Part shown: piece after piece, positions 39,311 to 48,423 of the stretch
How the letters are laid out: each line of letters begins with the position of its first letter
Position numbering within the stretch: position 1 is the stretch's first letter
DNA from: Archaeoglobales archaeon
Lineage (GTDB): Archaea; Halobacteriota; Archaeoglobi; Archaeoglobales; Archaeoglobaceae
NCBI GenBank assembly: GCA_029984855.1
Contig: JARQZL010000038.1
Coordinates: 1-64,000 of the forward strand
Reading direction: 5' to 3'
DNA length: 64,000 nucleotides
Program-made: the position numbers and the translations under genes
The notes under the pieces: generated by a model
What the model was told of the DNA's origin: nothing
Seen by the model: only the letters and a program-made list of their open reading frames with translations
The model's database searches: none

Positions 39311-40981
39311 ATGAAAATAGTTGTCATAGGTGGAGGGGCTGCTGGACTTAAAGCGGCTGCAAGGGCGAGAAGGAGAGATGAAGAGGCAGAAATAACTGTT
39401 ATTGAAGCAGGAGAGTACGCTTCACTCTCTCGGTGTGGTCTGCCGTACTATGTTGAGGGCTTCGTTCATGAAATAGAGAACCTCTTGGAGACTACATATG
39501 GAGCAACGAGAACTCCAGAATTCTTCAAAGAGACAAAGAACATAGATCTATTCACAAATACTAAAGCAAATCGGATTGACCGCGTTAAAAAAGTAGTTGA
39601 AATTGAAAGAGATGGAAAAACTGACGAAATTCCGTACGACTACCTTGTTATAGCAACAGGTTCGAGTCCGACGAAGCCGCCAATTCCTGGAATCGATGCA
39701 GAAGGCGTCGTTAACCTCCATTCTGTAGAAGATGCTGAAAAAATCATCGAGTTATGGGAAGAAGAGGCTGAGGATGCAGTGGTAATCGGTGGTGGGCTTG
39801 TTGGGATGGAGAGCGCAGAAGCACTTTCAAGGCTGGACATTAATGTTACGCTGGTTGAGATGATGCCTCATGTGCTTCCAGCGTGTCTGGATGCTGAAGT
39901 TGCGGCCCTCGTCGAAGCACATCTGAGGGAAAATGACGTTAAAGTCCTCGTAGACTCAAGAGTTGAAGAAATTATTGCCAATGACGGAGCGGTTTCTGGA
40001 GTAAAGGTTAACGGCAGCATCATACCTGCACAGCTTGTTCTCGTCGCTACTGGAGTTAAGCCCGATGTAAAACTTGCGAGAGATTGTGGTATTGAAATTG
40101 GAGAAACGGGAGCAATAAAGGTTAACGAGTATCTACAAACGAGCGATAAGAGCGTATATGCCGGCGGAGATTGTGTTGAGAACAGGCATCTCCTTACCGG
40201 GAAGTCTGTGTATATCCCACTCGGCTCGACTGCAAACAAACATGGCAGGGTTATAGGTGACAATGTCACCGGCGGAAAATCTACGTTTCCTGGAGTGCTT
40301 GGGACTGTAATCTTTAAGGTGTTCGATTTCACGGTGGCAAGAACAGGTCTTACGGAGAGAGAAGCAAAACAGCTTGGCTATGATGTAATAACTGCTGTAG
40401 CTCCTACTCCAGATAGATTCCATTACTATCCCGGTCAGAAGCCCATAAGGGTGAAAATAGTTGCCGACAAAAGTGGAAAACTGCTGGGCGCTCAGGCTGT
40501 TGGACTGGGTGTTGTTGATAAGAGAATTGATGTGCTTGCAACGGCAATACAGATGAACGCTACAATAGACGACGTTGCAAACCTTGATCTTGCATACGCT
40601 CCGCCATTCTCGATGGCTCTCGATACCGTTATAGCTGCTGCAAACATAGCGAGAAACAAGAGAGATCGTCTGATTGAAAGCATATCTCCTGAAGAGCTTA
40701 AAAAGAAAATTGAAAGCAACGAGGACTTTGCAATTCTTGATGTGAGAACTGAGAAGGAAGCAGCGGGAAATCCCCTCAGTGATGACAGGGTCATCCATAT
40801 CCCTCTTGACAGATTGCGCAGGTCGATAAATGAGCTGCCTATGGATAAGGAGATATACACAGTATGCCAAGTTGGAGGGAGAGGTTACGAAGCTGCAAGA
40901 TTCCTCAGGCAGAAGGGCTTTAACACAAGAATGGTCGATGGAGGAATGGCAATTCTTTCAGTTCTGCTTAAGAAGCCTTAA
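39311..40981 (+). CDS. FAD/NAD(P)H CoA-disulfide or sulfur reductase with C-terminal rhodanese domain
   Basis: The 556-residue protein joins a CoA-disulfide-reductase/NADH-oxidase-type flavoprotein (about 1-445) to a rhodanese domain (about 460-556). It has the FAD motif VVIGGGAAGLKAAARA, the single redox Cys in SLSRCGLPYY, an NAD(P)H motif VIGGGLVGMESAEAL, and the FAD-closing SVYAGGDCVE. The rhodanese Cys is in VCQVGGRGYEAARFL. Such fusions reduce CoA disulfides, CoA persulfides or polysulfide. The start is ATG 39311 with a ggtgat ribosome site. Malate dehydrogenase follows 25 bases later. The exact substrate is not decided. Confidence 0.9.
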   Translation: MKIVVIGGGAAGLKAAARARRRDEEAEITVIEAGEYASLSRCGLPYYVEGFVHEIENLLETTYGATRTPEFFKETKNIDLFTNTKANRIDRVKKVVEIERDGKTDEIPYDYLVIATGSSPTKPPIPGIDAEGVVNLHSVEDAEKIIELWEEEAEDAVVIGGGLVGMESAEALSRLDINVTLVEMMPHVLPACLDAEVAALVEAHLRENDVKVLVDSRVEEIIANDGAVSGVKVNGSIIPAQLVLVATGVKPDVKLARDCGIEIGETGAIKVNEYLQTSDKSVYAGGDCVENRHLLTGKSVYIPLGSTANKHGRVIGDNVTGGKSTFPGVLGTVIFKVFDFTVARTGLTEREAKQLGYDVITAVAPTPDRFHYYPGQKPIRVKIVADKSGKLLGAQAVGLGVVDKRIDVLATAIQMNATIDDVANLDLAYAPPFSMALDTVIAAANIARNKRDRLIESISPEELKKKIESNEDFAILDVRTEKEAAGNPLSDDRVIHIPLDRLRRSINELPMDKEIYTVCQVGGRGYEAARFLRQKGFNTRMVDGGMAILSVLLKKP

Positions 40982-41006
40982 TCAGCCTTTTGGGAAAGGT
41001 GAAAGC

Positions 41007-41882
41007 ATGAAGGTTGGATTCATTGGTGCTGGGAGAATTGGCTCAACCTCGGCATTCACGTGCCTGCTCAATATGGACACTGACATTGCCCTGGTTGATC
41101 TCATCGAGGATCTTGCTGTTGGGGAAGCAATGGATTTAAGTCATGCTGCATCAGCATTTGGAAAATTTCCCGAAATTAAAGGGGGTTCAGACTACTCACT
41201 GCTGAAAGGAAGTGAAGTTGTTGTTGTTTCTGCGGGTCTTGCAAGAAAGCCGGGAATGACGAGGTTAGACCTTGCAGCGAAGAATGCAGGAATAATAAAA
41301 GAAATAGCAAAGAAGATTACCACTCATGCACCAGAAAGTAAAATCATCGTTGTAACAAATCCCATGGACGTTATGACCTATATAATGTGGAGGGAGAGCG
41401 GAAAGGCAAGAAACGAAGTGGTCGGGATGGGAGGATTGCTCGACTCCTCTCGTTTAAGGAACACGCTGAATGAGAGAGGTGTGAAGGCTGAGAAGGTATT
41501 CATCTTGGGGGAGCATGGTGACAGCATGTTTGTTGCGAAAAGCATTGCTAACATAAGAGTTAACTGGGATGACGTTCTTCAGGAAACGAGAAATGTAGCT
41601 GCAGAAGTGATAAGGAGGAAGGGGGCAACGTTTTTCGGGCCTGCAGTATGCATTTACAGAATGGTGAAAGCAATTGTTGAGGATACAAAGGAGGAGATAC
41701 CTGCAAGCACGGTTCTGCATGGTGAATACGGAATAAGCGATGTGGCTGTAGGAGTCCCGCTCATTCTCGGTAAAAATGGGGTGGAGAGGATAGTTGAGTA
41801 CGAGCTCTCTAACGAAGAACTTAAAGCGCTTCGAAACTGTGCAGAGATCCTCAGAGAGAGACTTGTTGAGCTTGGATATTAG
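41007..41882 (+). CDS. mdh: malate dehydrogenase, LDH-like type
   Basis: The enzyme interconverts malate and oxaloacetate with NAD(P). The Rossmann N-terminus is MKVGFIGAGRIGSTSAF. The specificity loop LARKPGMTRLDL carries Arg where lactate dehydrogenases have Gln, which points to malate. The catalytic His is in ILGEHGDSM and the Asp-containing NPMDVMTY precedes it. Length is 291 residues, like the A. fulgidus enzyme. The track's start at 40830 lies inside the previous gene; ATG 41007 has an aaggtga site. It is probably co-transcribed with the flavoprotein upstream. Confidence 0.93.
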   Translation: MKVGFIGAGRIGSTSAFTCLLNMDTDIALVDLIEDLAVGEAMDLSHAASAFGKFPEIKGGSDYSLLKGSEVVVVSAGLARKPGMTRLDLAAKNAGIIKEIAKKITTHAPESKIIVVTNPMDVMTYIMWRESGKARNEVVGMGGLLDSSRLRNTLNERGVKAEKVFILGEHGDSMFVAKSIANIRVNWDDVLQETRNVAAEVIRRKGATFFGPAVCIYRMVKAIVEDTKEEIPASTVLHGEYGISDVAVGVPLILGKNGVERIVEYELSNEELKALRNCAEILRERLVELGY

Positions 41883-41917
41883 AATGGACGATTTACTGCT
41901 ACGAGCTGCAAACACAA

Positions 41918-41929
41918 AGTTTAATAATT
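41918..41929 (+). promoter_or_regulatory. TATA-like element for SRP RNA
   Basis: The sequence gtttaataattc is centred about 25 bases before the inferred 5' end of the SRP RNA. Confidence 0.5.
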
Positions 41930-41948
41930 CTTAACTGTACAGAGAAAT

Positions 41949-42258
41949 GGTGGGCTAGGCTGGGGGGTTCGGCGTCCCCTGTAACCCGAAACCGTCGGAA
42001 TGCGGGAGCCGAAGCTGAGGGGAGGTCCGTTTAGCTGGGACGCAAGTCTCCTTCAGTCTCGTAGAGTCCCCGTCCTGGAGGGTCGTCGGTTACAGCTGGG
42101 CTGCCCGGAGGGGCTGTTCGCTGTATTTGCCGGGGAACAGGCTCAGGCCCGGAAGGGAGCAGGCCAATCTCGGACGCACGGCGCTTCCAGGGTAGCGGGG
42201 AGGAGAGACGGGAGGGGGCTTATCCCTGCAACGCGGATCGACCTGAGGCGTGCCCACC
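41949..42258 (+). ncRNA. ffs: signal recognition particle 7S RNA
   Basis: A GC-rich 310-base block between genes begins ggtgggctaggctggggggt and ends ggcgtgcccacc, whose ends pair (ggtgggc with gcccacc) as helix 1 of archaeal SRP RNA. The universally conserved helix 8 sequence is present as ggctcaggcccggaagggag followed by cag. The 5' Alu-like domain loops are also visible. It is the scaffold for SRP19/SRP54 in co-translational membrane targeting. Exact ends are inferred from pairing and may be off by a few bases. The ORF called at 42000-42317 is a by-product of this RNA gene. Confidence 0.93.
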
Positions 42259-42285
42259 TCATTATGCTTTCTTTAGGTAAGTCAA

Positions 42286-42298
42286 ATATATATAATTC
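42286..42298 (+). promoter_or_regulatory. TATA-like element for the glycosyltransferase operon
   Basis: The sequence aaatatatataat is centred about 26 bases before ATG 42317, an ideal distance for a leaderless mRNA. It separates the operon from the SRP RNA upstream. Confidence 0.55.
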
Positions 42299-42316
42299 TC
42301 AATCAAGCGCCAGGTA

Positions 42317-43381
42317 ATGAAGGTAGTGATGGCGTCTCCGTATTACCCTCCGCATATAGGAGGTGTTGAAATCCATACCAAGAACCTGGTTGAGGGGTTG
42401 AAACACAGGGGGCACGAGGTAATTACTATCTCGTCCATAGGGTCGGATATAGTCGTTCCATGTGTGGGAATTCCGTATTCTCCCATTCCTCTGAAGTTTC
42501 CGGATGTGAATGCGGATATCTACCATTCTCATGTTCCATCACCTTTTTTTGCAATAAGGCTTGCAGAACTTGCTGCACGCTATAAAAAACCACATGTTGT
42601 GACTTATCACAACGACGTTGTTGTGCCCTCGAGAGTTAATGGCTACCGTCTTCCTGCAGTTTTTGGAAGAAAAATAGAAGGAGCGAACGCCTCTTTTGTA
42701 AAGCCAGTTCTTGAAAAGGCAGACATGATACTTGCAACAACCCGCAGCTACGCCGGAACGTCTTCCATCCTCTTGGAATTTATCCGAAAAATCAGGATAG
42801 TTCCAAACGCCGTGAATCCGGAGAAGTTTGTTCCAGGAGAAATTGCAGGGGAGAGAGAACCAACAGTTCTTTATGTTGGCAGGCTTGTGGAGTACAAGGG
42901 TCTGTCGTTGCTCATAAAGGCCATAGCGGATGTGCAAAAGGAAATTAAGACCAGACTTGTTGTGGTTGGGGATGGAGAAGATAGAAGAACGTTTGAAGAA
43001 CTGGCACTGAAGCTTGGGGTTGATGCAGTGTTCACGGGGAAAATCCCAAAGAAGGAGGTGGTGGAGTGGATGAGGAGAGCAAGAGTACTTGTTCTTCCAT
43101 CCTTCTCAAGGCTGGAGGCTTTTGGTATAGTTCTGCTTGAAGCAATGGCATGTTCGACTCCAGTTATGGCTGCAGACATTCCGGGAGTCTCTGAAGTCGC
43201 ATCTGAAGGGGGAGTTACGTTTTCTGATGATAAAGAACTTGTTAAAAAGCTAAAACTGCTTCTGACGGATGATCGACTTGCAACAAAGCTGGGAAAAATG
43301 GGAAGAACAGCCGTTGAAAGAAAATTCAGCTGGAAAGTGGTTTTAGACAAAATAGAGAAAATCTATGGTGAACTGCTGTGA
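42317..43381 (+). CDS. glycosyltransferase family 4 (GT-B fold)
   Basis: The 354-residue enzyme has N-terminal MASPYYPPHIGGVEIHTKNLVEGL, the phosphate-binding VVTYHNDVV region, and the C-terminal nucleotide-sugar part VLYVGRLVEYKGLSLLIKAI, then the EX7E motif in SRLEAFGIVLLEAMACSTPV. These are hallmarks of GT4 retaining transferases. It would add a sugar to a lipid or glycan at the inner face of the membrane; donor and acceptor are unknown. It overlaps the GT2 gene by four bases. Confidence 0.9.
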   Translation: MKVVMASPYYPPHIGGVEIHTKNLVEGLKHRGHEVITISSIGSDIVVPCVGIPYSPIPLKFPDVNADIYHSHVPSPFFAIRLAELAARYKKPHVVTYHNDVVVPSRVNGYRLPAVFGRKIEGANASFVKPVLEKADMILATTRSYAGTSSILLEFIRKIRIVPNAVNPEKFVPGEIAGEREPTVLYVGRLVEYKGLSLLIKAIADVQKEIKTRLVVVGDGEDRRTFEELALKLGVDAVFTGKIPKKEVVEWMRRARVLVLPSFSRLEAFGIVLLEAMACSTPVMAADIPGVSEVASEGGVTFSDDKELVKKLKLLLTDDRLATKLGKMGRTAVERKFSWKVVLDKIEKIYGELL

Positions 43382-44334
43382 GAGTGGCAGTAATAGTCCC
43401 GGTATCACCCTACGAGCCGGTAGATATTATTGTTGATTCGGCAAGATGTATAAAAAACCTCGACTTCAGAAAGATGAACGTGAGAATAGTCTACGTGATT
43501 GACCTGAATGGAGAAAGCGATAGCAGGGCTGAAATACTAAAAAAAGAAGGTGTGGAAGTCCTTGAAAGAGCGACTACAAGAGGAAAAAGGGCTGGAGCCA
43601 TAAATGATGCCCTCAAACTGCTCAAGAACTTCAGGCCCAAGTACATTGCCATATTTGATGTTGATTCCCGTCCCGTCAGGGACTTCGTCGTCAAATGCAT
43701 AAGCCTGCTTGAAAAAGAACCGAACGCATATATTGCCTCCTCCCCACGCTATATATCAAATGCTGTAAACCTCGTCTCCAGCACTGTGAGTGCAGAGTAT
43801 CTTCTGATAAACTTCTTACTGAAGAAGACGGGATTCAGGCAATTTAACGGACTTATAGGTGTGCTGAGGGCAGATCCTCTTTTCAGATACGGGCTTAAAG
43901 AGGATGCCATTACCGAGGATGCAGACTTCGCAACCAGGATGCATGCAAAACGCTTTACAGCGTTGCTTGTTGATACCGCTGTGTATGAGCAGGCCCCATT
44001 GACATGGCGGGATTTACTTGAACAGCGTAAGAGGTGGTACTATGGAGGGCTTCAACTCTGGAGGTACTGGAAGGATGTGAGAGGGGGAAGTTCTGAATTT
44101 ATTTTCAGCTGGATAATGGCACTAACTCTCACTTATTTTACCGGCTTATTTCTCCCCTTAATTCTACTTTCACCCCCTCTGATAGTCTACAAATTCCGAA
44201 ACGTTAAAAAAATCTCGGTCTCGATTGGTCTGCTGGTGCATGCATTAATTCTACAGTATGCAGCAATTAAAGCGATGTTAAACTTTATCAGAAGAAAAGA
44301 GATATGCTGGGAAGGCCTCCGGAGAAGTTTATAG
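43378..44334 (+). CDS. glycosyltransferase family 2 membrane protein
   Basis: The 318-residue protein has a GT-A domain (about 1-225) with IVPVSPYEP, the metal-binding FDVDSRP (DXD type), acceptor region ITEDADFATRMH and QQRKRW-like LEQRKRWYYGGLQLWRY. Two C-terminal hydrophobic segments (about 238-262 and 280-300) anchor it. This is the pattern of processive or polyprenyl-linked GT2 enzymes. It sits between GT4 and a flippase-like gene, indicating a small glycan or glycolipid pathway. Confidence 0.88.
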   Translation: MRVAVIVPVSPYEPVDIIVDSARCIKNLDFRKMNVRIVYVIDLNGESDSRAEILKKEGVEVLERATTRGKRAGAINDALKLLKNFRPKYIAIFDVDSRPVRDFVVKCISLLEKEPNAYIASSPRYISNAVNLVSSTVSAEYLLINFLLKKTGFRQFNGLIGVLRADPLFRYGLKEDAITEDADFATRMHAKRFTALLVDTAVYEQAPLTWRDLLEQRKRWYYGGLQLWRYWKDVRGGSSEFIFSWIMALTLTYFTGLFLPLILLSPPLIVYKFRNVKKISVSIGLLVHALILQYAAIKAMLNFIRRKEICWEGLRRSL

Positions 44335-44342
44335 GTGGCAGC

Positions 44343-45359
44343 ATGAAAAAAGCGATACTGGGCATTCTGATAAGTTCTCTGACGATTGTGGCTATATTCA
44401 AATTCACTGAGACAAATATAACGTGGAGAGCGATATTTCAGGCAAATCTTCTTTTTCTTTCGATTGCATTCATGCTACATGCAATGTTCTGGTTTTTCTG
44501 GGCTGTAAGGATAAAGCTCCTCTCCTCTTTTCTTGGCCATAAAATAAGTACAGGTTATGCTCTTGAGATAACAATAGCAAGCACGTTTCTTGCAGCTATT
44601 ACACCCTCATCTGCAGGAGGTGAACCTCTGAGGGTTAAGATGCTACACGATGCCGGGACAAGCATCGGCTCTGCAAGTGCAATAGTGCTTGCAGAGAGAC
44701 TCCTTGATGCGATTTTTTTCATTTCAGCTTTACCTGTTTTCATTCTGATGACAGGTTTCTCCACCAGACTTGGAATTGAAGTTGGAGTTGTTTTTTCTGT
44801 CTGTCTTCTTGGATTTTTTGCCTTTCTGTGGGCTATACTAAGGCAGCCATACAGGCTCGACGCGTTTACCACGTGGTTTATCAGGCTTCTTTCGAGGTTT
44901 ACAAAAAAAGCGGAGAAGATAGGAGAAAAAATGAGAAGCGAGCTTGTAATGTTTAGAGAAGCTCTGATAAATCTGACAAAAAACTCCCGCAGAAACATAG
45001 CAGCAGCCATTCTTCTCACAGCGCTAATCTGGTTTTCAGAATTTCTTGTCCCCTCGATGATACTCATGGCATTTGGTTGTGCCCCATCTTTCCTGCTCTC
45101 CCTTACATCACAGTTTATACTGGTCGTGATATCGCTCGCTCCCCTCACGCCGGGAGCAAGCGGGATAGCCGAGGTTGGGATGGGATATCTGTACTCAACG
45201 TTCGTACCACACCATGTTATAGGGATTCTTACAGGAACTTGGAGATTTATAACCTACTTCCTGAACCTGATAGTGGGATTTATTGTCAACGTGAAGGTGC
45301 TAAAGTCAAGATACATTGGTCAGAAAACAGAAGGCCAAGATAGCAAAAGTTATAGATAG
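44343..45359 (+). CDS. UPF0104/lysylphosphatidylglycerol-synthase TM-type membrane protein (AglD-like)
   Basis: This is a 338-residue protein with about eight membrane helices. Family motifs are TPSSAGGEPLRVKMLHDAG and APLTPGASGIAEVGMGYLY, typical of the LPG-synthase transmembrane superfamily. In archaea these often accompany dolichol-linked glycan genes and may flip or transfer lipid-linked substrates. ATG 44343 (MKKAILGILISS) is chosen with its aggtgg site, eight bases after the GT2 stop; the track's 44304 lies inside GT2. It converges with the next gene, overlapping by 10 bases. Confidence 0.85.
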   Translation: MKKAILGILISSLTIVAIFKFTETNITWRAIFQANLLFLSIAFMLHAMFWFFWAVRIKLLSSFLGHKISTGYALEITIASTFLAAITPSSAGGEPLRVKMLHDAGTSIGSASAIVLAERLLDAIFFISALPVFILMTGFSTRLGIEVGVVFSVCLLGFFAFLWAILRQPYRLDAFTTWFIRLLSRFTKKAEKIGEKMRSELVMFREALINLTKNSRRNIAAAILLTALIWFSEFLVPSMILMAFGCAPSFLLSLTSQFILVVISLAPLTPGASGIAEVGMGYLYSTFVPHHVIGILTGTWRFITYFLNLIVGFIVNVKVLKSRYIGQKTEGQDSKSYR

Positions 45360-45763
45360 CCTAAAATTTCATCAAGGGATAAGCCAATTTTTGCAAGCTT
45401 GTTCTTTGCTCTGCTGTAAGCATTGTAGCTGTATTCTTCTCCTCTTGCTCTCGCAATCAATGCTTCGTACTCGGAGGGGCTTAGCAACCTCTTAAGGAAC
45501 GGTTTTATCTGGGTTCTATCAACAACCTCCACTTCGTCTCTGGAGACCAGTGTTTTACTTCCGTTAAATGCCATTGCCTCATTTCTCCAGCATTTTTCAC
45601 ATTCGGAAACTACTATATAGATATTTTTCATATGGAACCATGATTTCTGGTACATTATACCTCCACATACACAAAACCCCCCAAAAAGCTTCTCTTTAGT
45701 TTTCTCACCCTTCACTGCATGGTCATGTATAAGTATTTTTGTTAAAGGTTCTATTAGTATCAT
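45350..45763 (-). CDS. hypothetical zinc-ribbon-like protein
   Basis: I do not recognise this 137-residue protein. It has two cysteine pairs, FCVCGG near residue 30 and SECEKCW near residue 57, that could bind one zinc. A charged C-terminal half follows (RTQIKPFLKRLLSPSEYEALIARARGEEYSYNAYSRAKNKLAKIGLSLDEIL), which looks like a helical DNA- or protein-binding module; the AYSRAKNKLAKIGLS piece resembles a short HTH. A TATA-like gatatatatg at 45785-45794 is 26 bases before ATG 45763, so that start is preferred over ATG 45772. It ends convergently inside the last codons of the flippase-like gene. Confidence 0.6.
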   Translation of the reverse strand: MILIEPLTKILIHDHAVKGEKTKEKLFGGFCVCGGIMYQKSWFHMKNIYIVVSECEKCWRNEAMAFNGSKTLVSRDEVEVVDRTQIKPFLKRLLSPSEYEALIARARGEEYSYNAYSRAKNKLAKIGLSLDEILGYL

Positions 45764-45873
45764 GAGTATCATAATACCTCGGGAGATATATATGTTTTTT
45801 GGTTTGGTTGTTTATAAGCATAAAATAGTACATCTTTCCAAGGCTTTAATAAATTTCAGAAAATCTGGGGGTA

Positions 45874-46107
45874 TTATACAGGCATAACCTTCTTGACCTC
45901 TGGAACTCTCTGCTTTATCCTTTGCTCCACGAACATGGCAAGCGTTACTTGGGACAAGGGACAGCCATAACACGCTCCAAGCAGCTGGACCTTGACCACA
46001 CCGCTTCCCTCATCAACATCAACGACAGCAATGCTTCCACCATCTTGAGCAAGAGCTGGCCTTATTTCCTCGTCAACTACTTTCTCCACTTTTTCTTTTA
46101 ACCCCAT
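45874..46107 (-). CDS. NFU-type iron-sulfur scaffold (NifU C-terminal domain)
   Basis: This single-domain NFU protein of 77-79 residues carries the cluster-binding CxxC motif in LLGACYGCPLSQVTL and the lead-in EIRPALAQDGGSIAVVDVDEG. It transfers [4Fe-4S] clusters to apoproteins. ATG 46107 (MGLKEKVEK) lies 26 bases from the centre of the TATA-like tttaaatatag at about 46128-46138. ATG 46113, used by the track, is also possible. It stands alone but near a radical SAM methylthiotransferase, which needs two clusters. Confidence 0.92.
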   Translation of the reverse strand: MGLKEKVEKVVDEEIRPALAQDGGSIAVVDVDEGSGVVKVQLLGACYGCPLSQVTLAMFVEQRIKQRVPEVKKVMPV

Positions 46108-46172
46108 GTTCATGGGTTTGAGAAGCTATATTTAAAAGTTTCCGTAGATATTTAAAGTTAATTGCATAATTT

Positions 46173-46868
46173 TTAAATTCTAATACTTGTGAGATCAGCA
46201 ACGACTTCTCCGGTACCGATGGACTTGAGTATATCTTCTTTTACTGCATATGCATGAGGGTACATATGAACAAAAAGCAGTCTGTTTGCCCTCAGATACT
46301 TTACGTATTCTCTGAAGTTGTCTGGAGTTGTGTGATACTCTGAAAAACCTGATGGAAGGGACATTTCATGAACCATAACTTCGCACTCTGTTGAGAGCAA
46401 CTCCCGGAATGGTCTTGTGTCGCCACTGACAACGAGAACATCATCAAATACATATGCCCGGCTCTCTATAGAGTGATACGTTGGAACTGTTCTAACCTTC
46501 ATACCTGCCACTCTAAAGCACTTTTCTTCGCTTACGGTAATGTTCAGTTTACCCCTCAGGTAAGGGTATGCTTCGAGTATGCTCTCGATGTAGGCCTTCG
46601 TTCCACTGGGACCGTATATATCAAGTTTTTTTGCATTCTCCAGCCATCTTGCTTTCAGAAGGGGGAGGAGATCTGCATTGTGGTCAAGGTGATTGTGTGT
46701 GAGCAGGACTGCATCAATGTCGGTGACTTTAACTCCAACATCGCCAAGTCTTCTGAAAGCTCCACAGCCAATGTCAACGATAACTTTTGCAGATTTTTCT
46801 ATGAGAATGCAGCTCTGAGCCTTTTTTGTGTCAACAGCGGTTCCGGTACCCAAGAACGTTATCTTCAT
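46173..46868 (-). CDS. MBL-fold metallo-hydrolase
   Basis: The 231-residue metallo-beta-lactamase fold protein has the metal motif LLTHNHLDHNADLLP (HxHxDH), GTGTAVDTKKAQSC at the N-terminus, VVSGDTRPFREL with the bridging Asp, and a final HMYPHAY. It resembles the RNase Z/ElaC-like group but is shorter and lacks the clear flexible-arm sequence, so the substrate is open. The track's start at 46931 would run into mtaB; ATG 46868 (MKITFLGTGTAV) is the family start, 19 bases after the mtaB stop on the same strand. Confidence 0.85.
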   Translation of the reverse strand: MKITFLGTGTAVDTKKAQSCILIEKSAKVIVDIGCGAFRRLGDVGVKVTDIDAVLLTHNHLDHNADLLPLLKARWLENAKKLDIYGPSGTKAYIESILEAYPYLRGKLNITVSEEKCFRVAGMKVRTVPTYHSIESRAYVFDDVLVVSGDTRPFRELLSTECEVMVHEMSLPSGFSEYHTTPDNFREYVKYLRANRLLFVHMYPHAYAVKEDILKSIGTGEVVADLTSIRI

Positions 46869-46887
46869 GCTGGTAAATTGGTACGGT

Positions 46888-48147
46888 CTAAAAAATTCTT
46901 TCGCCAAGGAGGTGTGTCGTGGTGGAACCAACTATTTTTGCTCTATAGAACTCTCCGACTCTACCATGTCTGAGCACTACTGGTCTGTAGGCATTGGTTC
47001 TCGCCAGAAGTTCTCCATCGAACTTGGTAGCAATGACATCAAAGGTTCTGCCCACAAAAGATGCGTTTTTTTTCTCCTGTATTCTGTTCTGCAGCCTCGT
47101 TAGAGCTCTCGATCTCTCCTTCTTTACCCATCCTGGTAAATCCTTCAGTCTGTATGCTGGGGTACCTTTCCTTGGAGAGTAGCGGGTTATGTTGAGTAAA
47201 TCTGGCTTTATTCTCCTTATCAGCTCGAAGGTTCTGTAAAAAGCCTCCTCGCTCTCAGTTGGAAAGCCTGCAATTACATCCGTGGATATAACAACATCAT
47301 CGAACCTCTTTCTGAACGCTGAAACAACCTCCTCAAATTCTTCAACGCTGTGGTCTCTTCCCATATCTCTCAAAACCTTCTCATCTCCGCTCTGGACGGG
47401 TAGATGGAGGAACTTGTATATCTTTTCACTGCCAAAGGCGTTGAGCAGCTCGTCAAGCATTCCATATGCATGATGCGGGTTCATCATTCCAACTCTGACT
47501 CTGAATTTCCCTTCAATGGATGATATTTTTTCGAGGAGTTCTGATAGGTTTGTATCATTGCCATGCCCGTACGCCCCTGTGTCCTGAGATGTCAGCTGGA
47601 TCTCCACGTATCCCTCTGCAACGGCCTTTCTGATCTCCTCAACTATTCCTTCAGGGCTGAAACTTCTCAATCTGCCCCTTGCAAATCTTGTGGCGCAGAA
47701 TGTGCACCTTCCCGTGCAGCCTTCGGCTATGGAAACTGTGGCAATTCCTTTTCTTGTTCTCAGCTTTTTGCATCTCGTTTTATCCATACTCGCCCTCTCG
47801 ATTATGAAAACACTCTTGCCAGAAACTGCAGCATTTACAGCCTCGCAGATTCTGTGGACGTTGTCAGGACTTATAGCCGAATCTGCTACTTCTCTGACTT
47901 TCTTAGGAGCTATTCTGGGTAGACAGCCAGCTATAACTACAGTTTTGCCTGCTTTTTTGAGCTCGGCAGCTCTCTTCAGGATTTTGCGCTCTGTGAATTC
48001 TATGACTCCACATGAGTTCAGGATTACGATGTCTGCACTTTCGGTGGAAGATACCTCAAACTCTCCTGAGATCTCAGCCCTTATTATGTCGCTATCCGCT
48101 TGGTTCATTGTGCAGCCATAAGTCTCTATTGCAACTCTTCTTCTCAC
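46888..48147 (-). CDS. mtaB: tRNA N6-threonylcarbamoyladenosine (t6A37) methylthiotransferase
   Basis: This archaeal MtaB/CDKAL1-type enzyme converts t6A37 to ms2t6A37 in tRNAs that decode ANN codons. It has three parts: an N-terminal UPF0004 domain with IETYGCTMNQADSDI and NSCGVIE, the radical SAM motif GCTGRCTFCATRFARGR, and a C-terminal TRAM domain ending LGERIF. GTG 48147 is chosen: the TATA-like ttttaatatact is centred 27 bases upstream, whereas the track's 48204 lies upstream of that promoter. The MBL hydrolase is downstream in the same unit. Confidence 0.9.
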   Translation of the reverse strand: MRRRVAIETYGCTMNQADSDIIRAEISGEFEVSSTESADIVILNSCGVIEFTERKILKRAAELKKAGKTVVIAGCLPRIAPKKVREVADSAISPDNVHRICEAVNAAVSGKSVFIIERASMDKTRCKKLRTRKGIATVSIAEGCTGRCTFCATRFARGRLRSFSPEGIVEEIRKAVAEGYVEIQLTSQDTGAYGHGNDTNLSELLEKISSIEGKFRVRVGMMNPHHAYGMLDELLNAFGSEKIYKFLHLPVQSGDEKVLRDMGRDHSVEEFEEVVSAFRKRFDDVVISTDVIAGFPTESEEAFYRTFELIRRIKPDLLNITRYSPRKGTPAYRLKDLPGWVKKERSRALTRLQNRIQEKKNASFVGRTFDVIATKFDGELLARTNAYRPVVLRHGRVGEFYRAKIVGSTTTHLLGERIF

Positions 48148-48216
48148 GGCCCGGATAATAGGATTCCAGTATATTAAAAAATTATCGTACGTCCAGCACT
48201 TCATAGCTGCTTCGAG

Positions 48217-48290
<74 letters not shown>

Positions 48291-48423
48291 TTCAAATTCT
48301 TCAAGATACCGGTTTTGGTTTTACCAACTTCCCGGAGTATGGCTTAAAAAAGTTGTCATCATGTTGTGAATTTGAGGGCAACCTCGTTCGCTCGCCTTAA
48401 GAGTGACGTGTCTCTTATAAGGA

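Noticed and set aside
42000-42317. 105-residue ORF in the GC-rich block before the glycosyltransferase
   Set aside because: It lies inside the SRP RNA, and its composition follows from the RNA stems.
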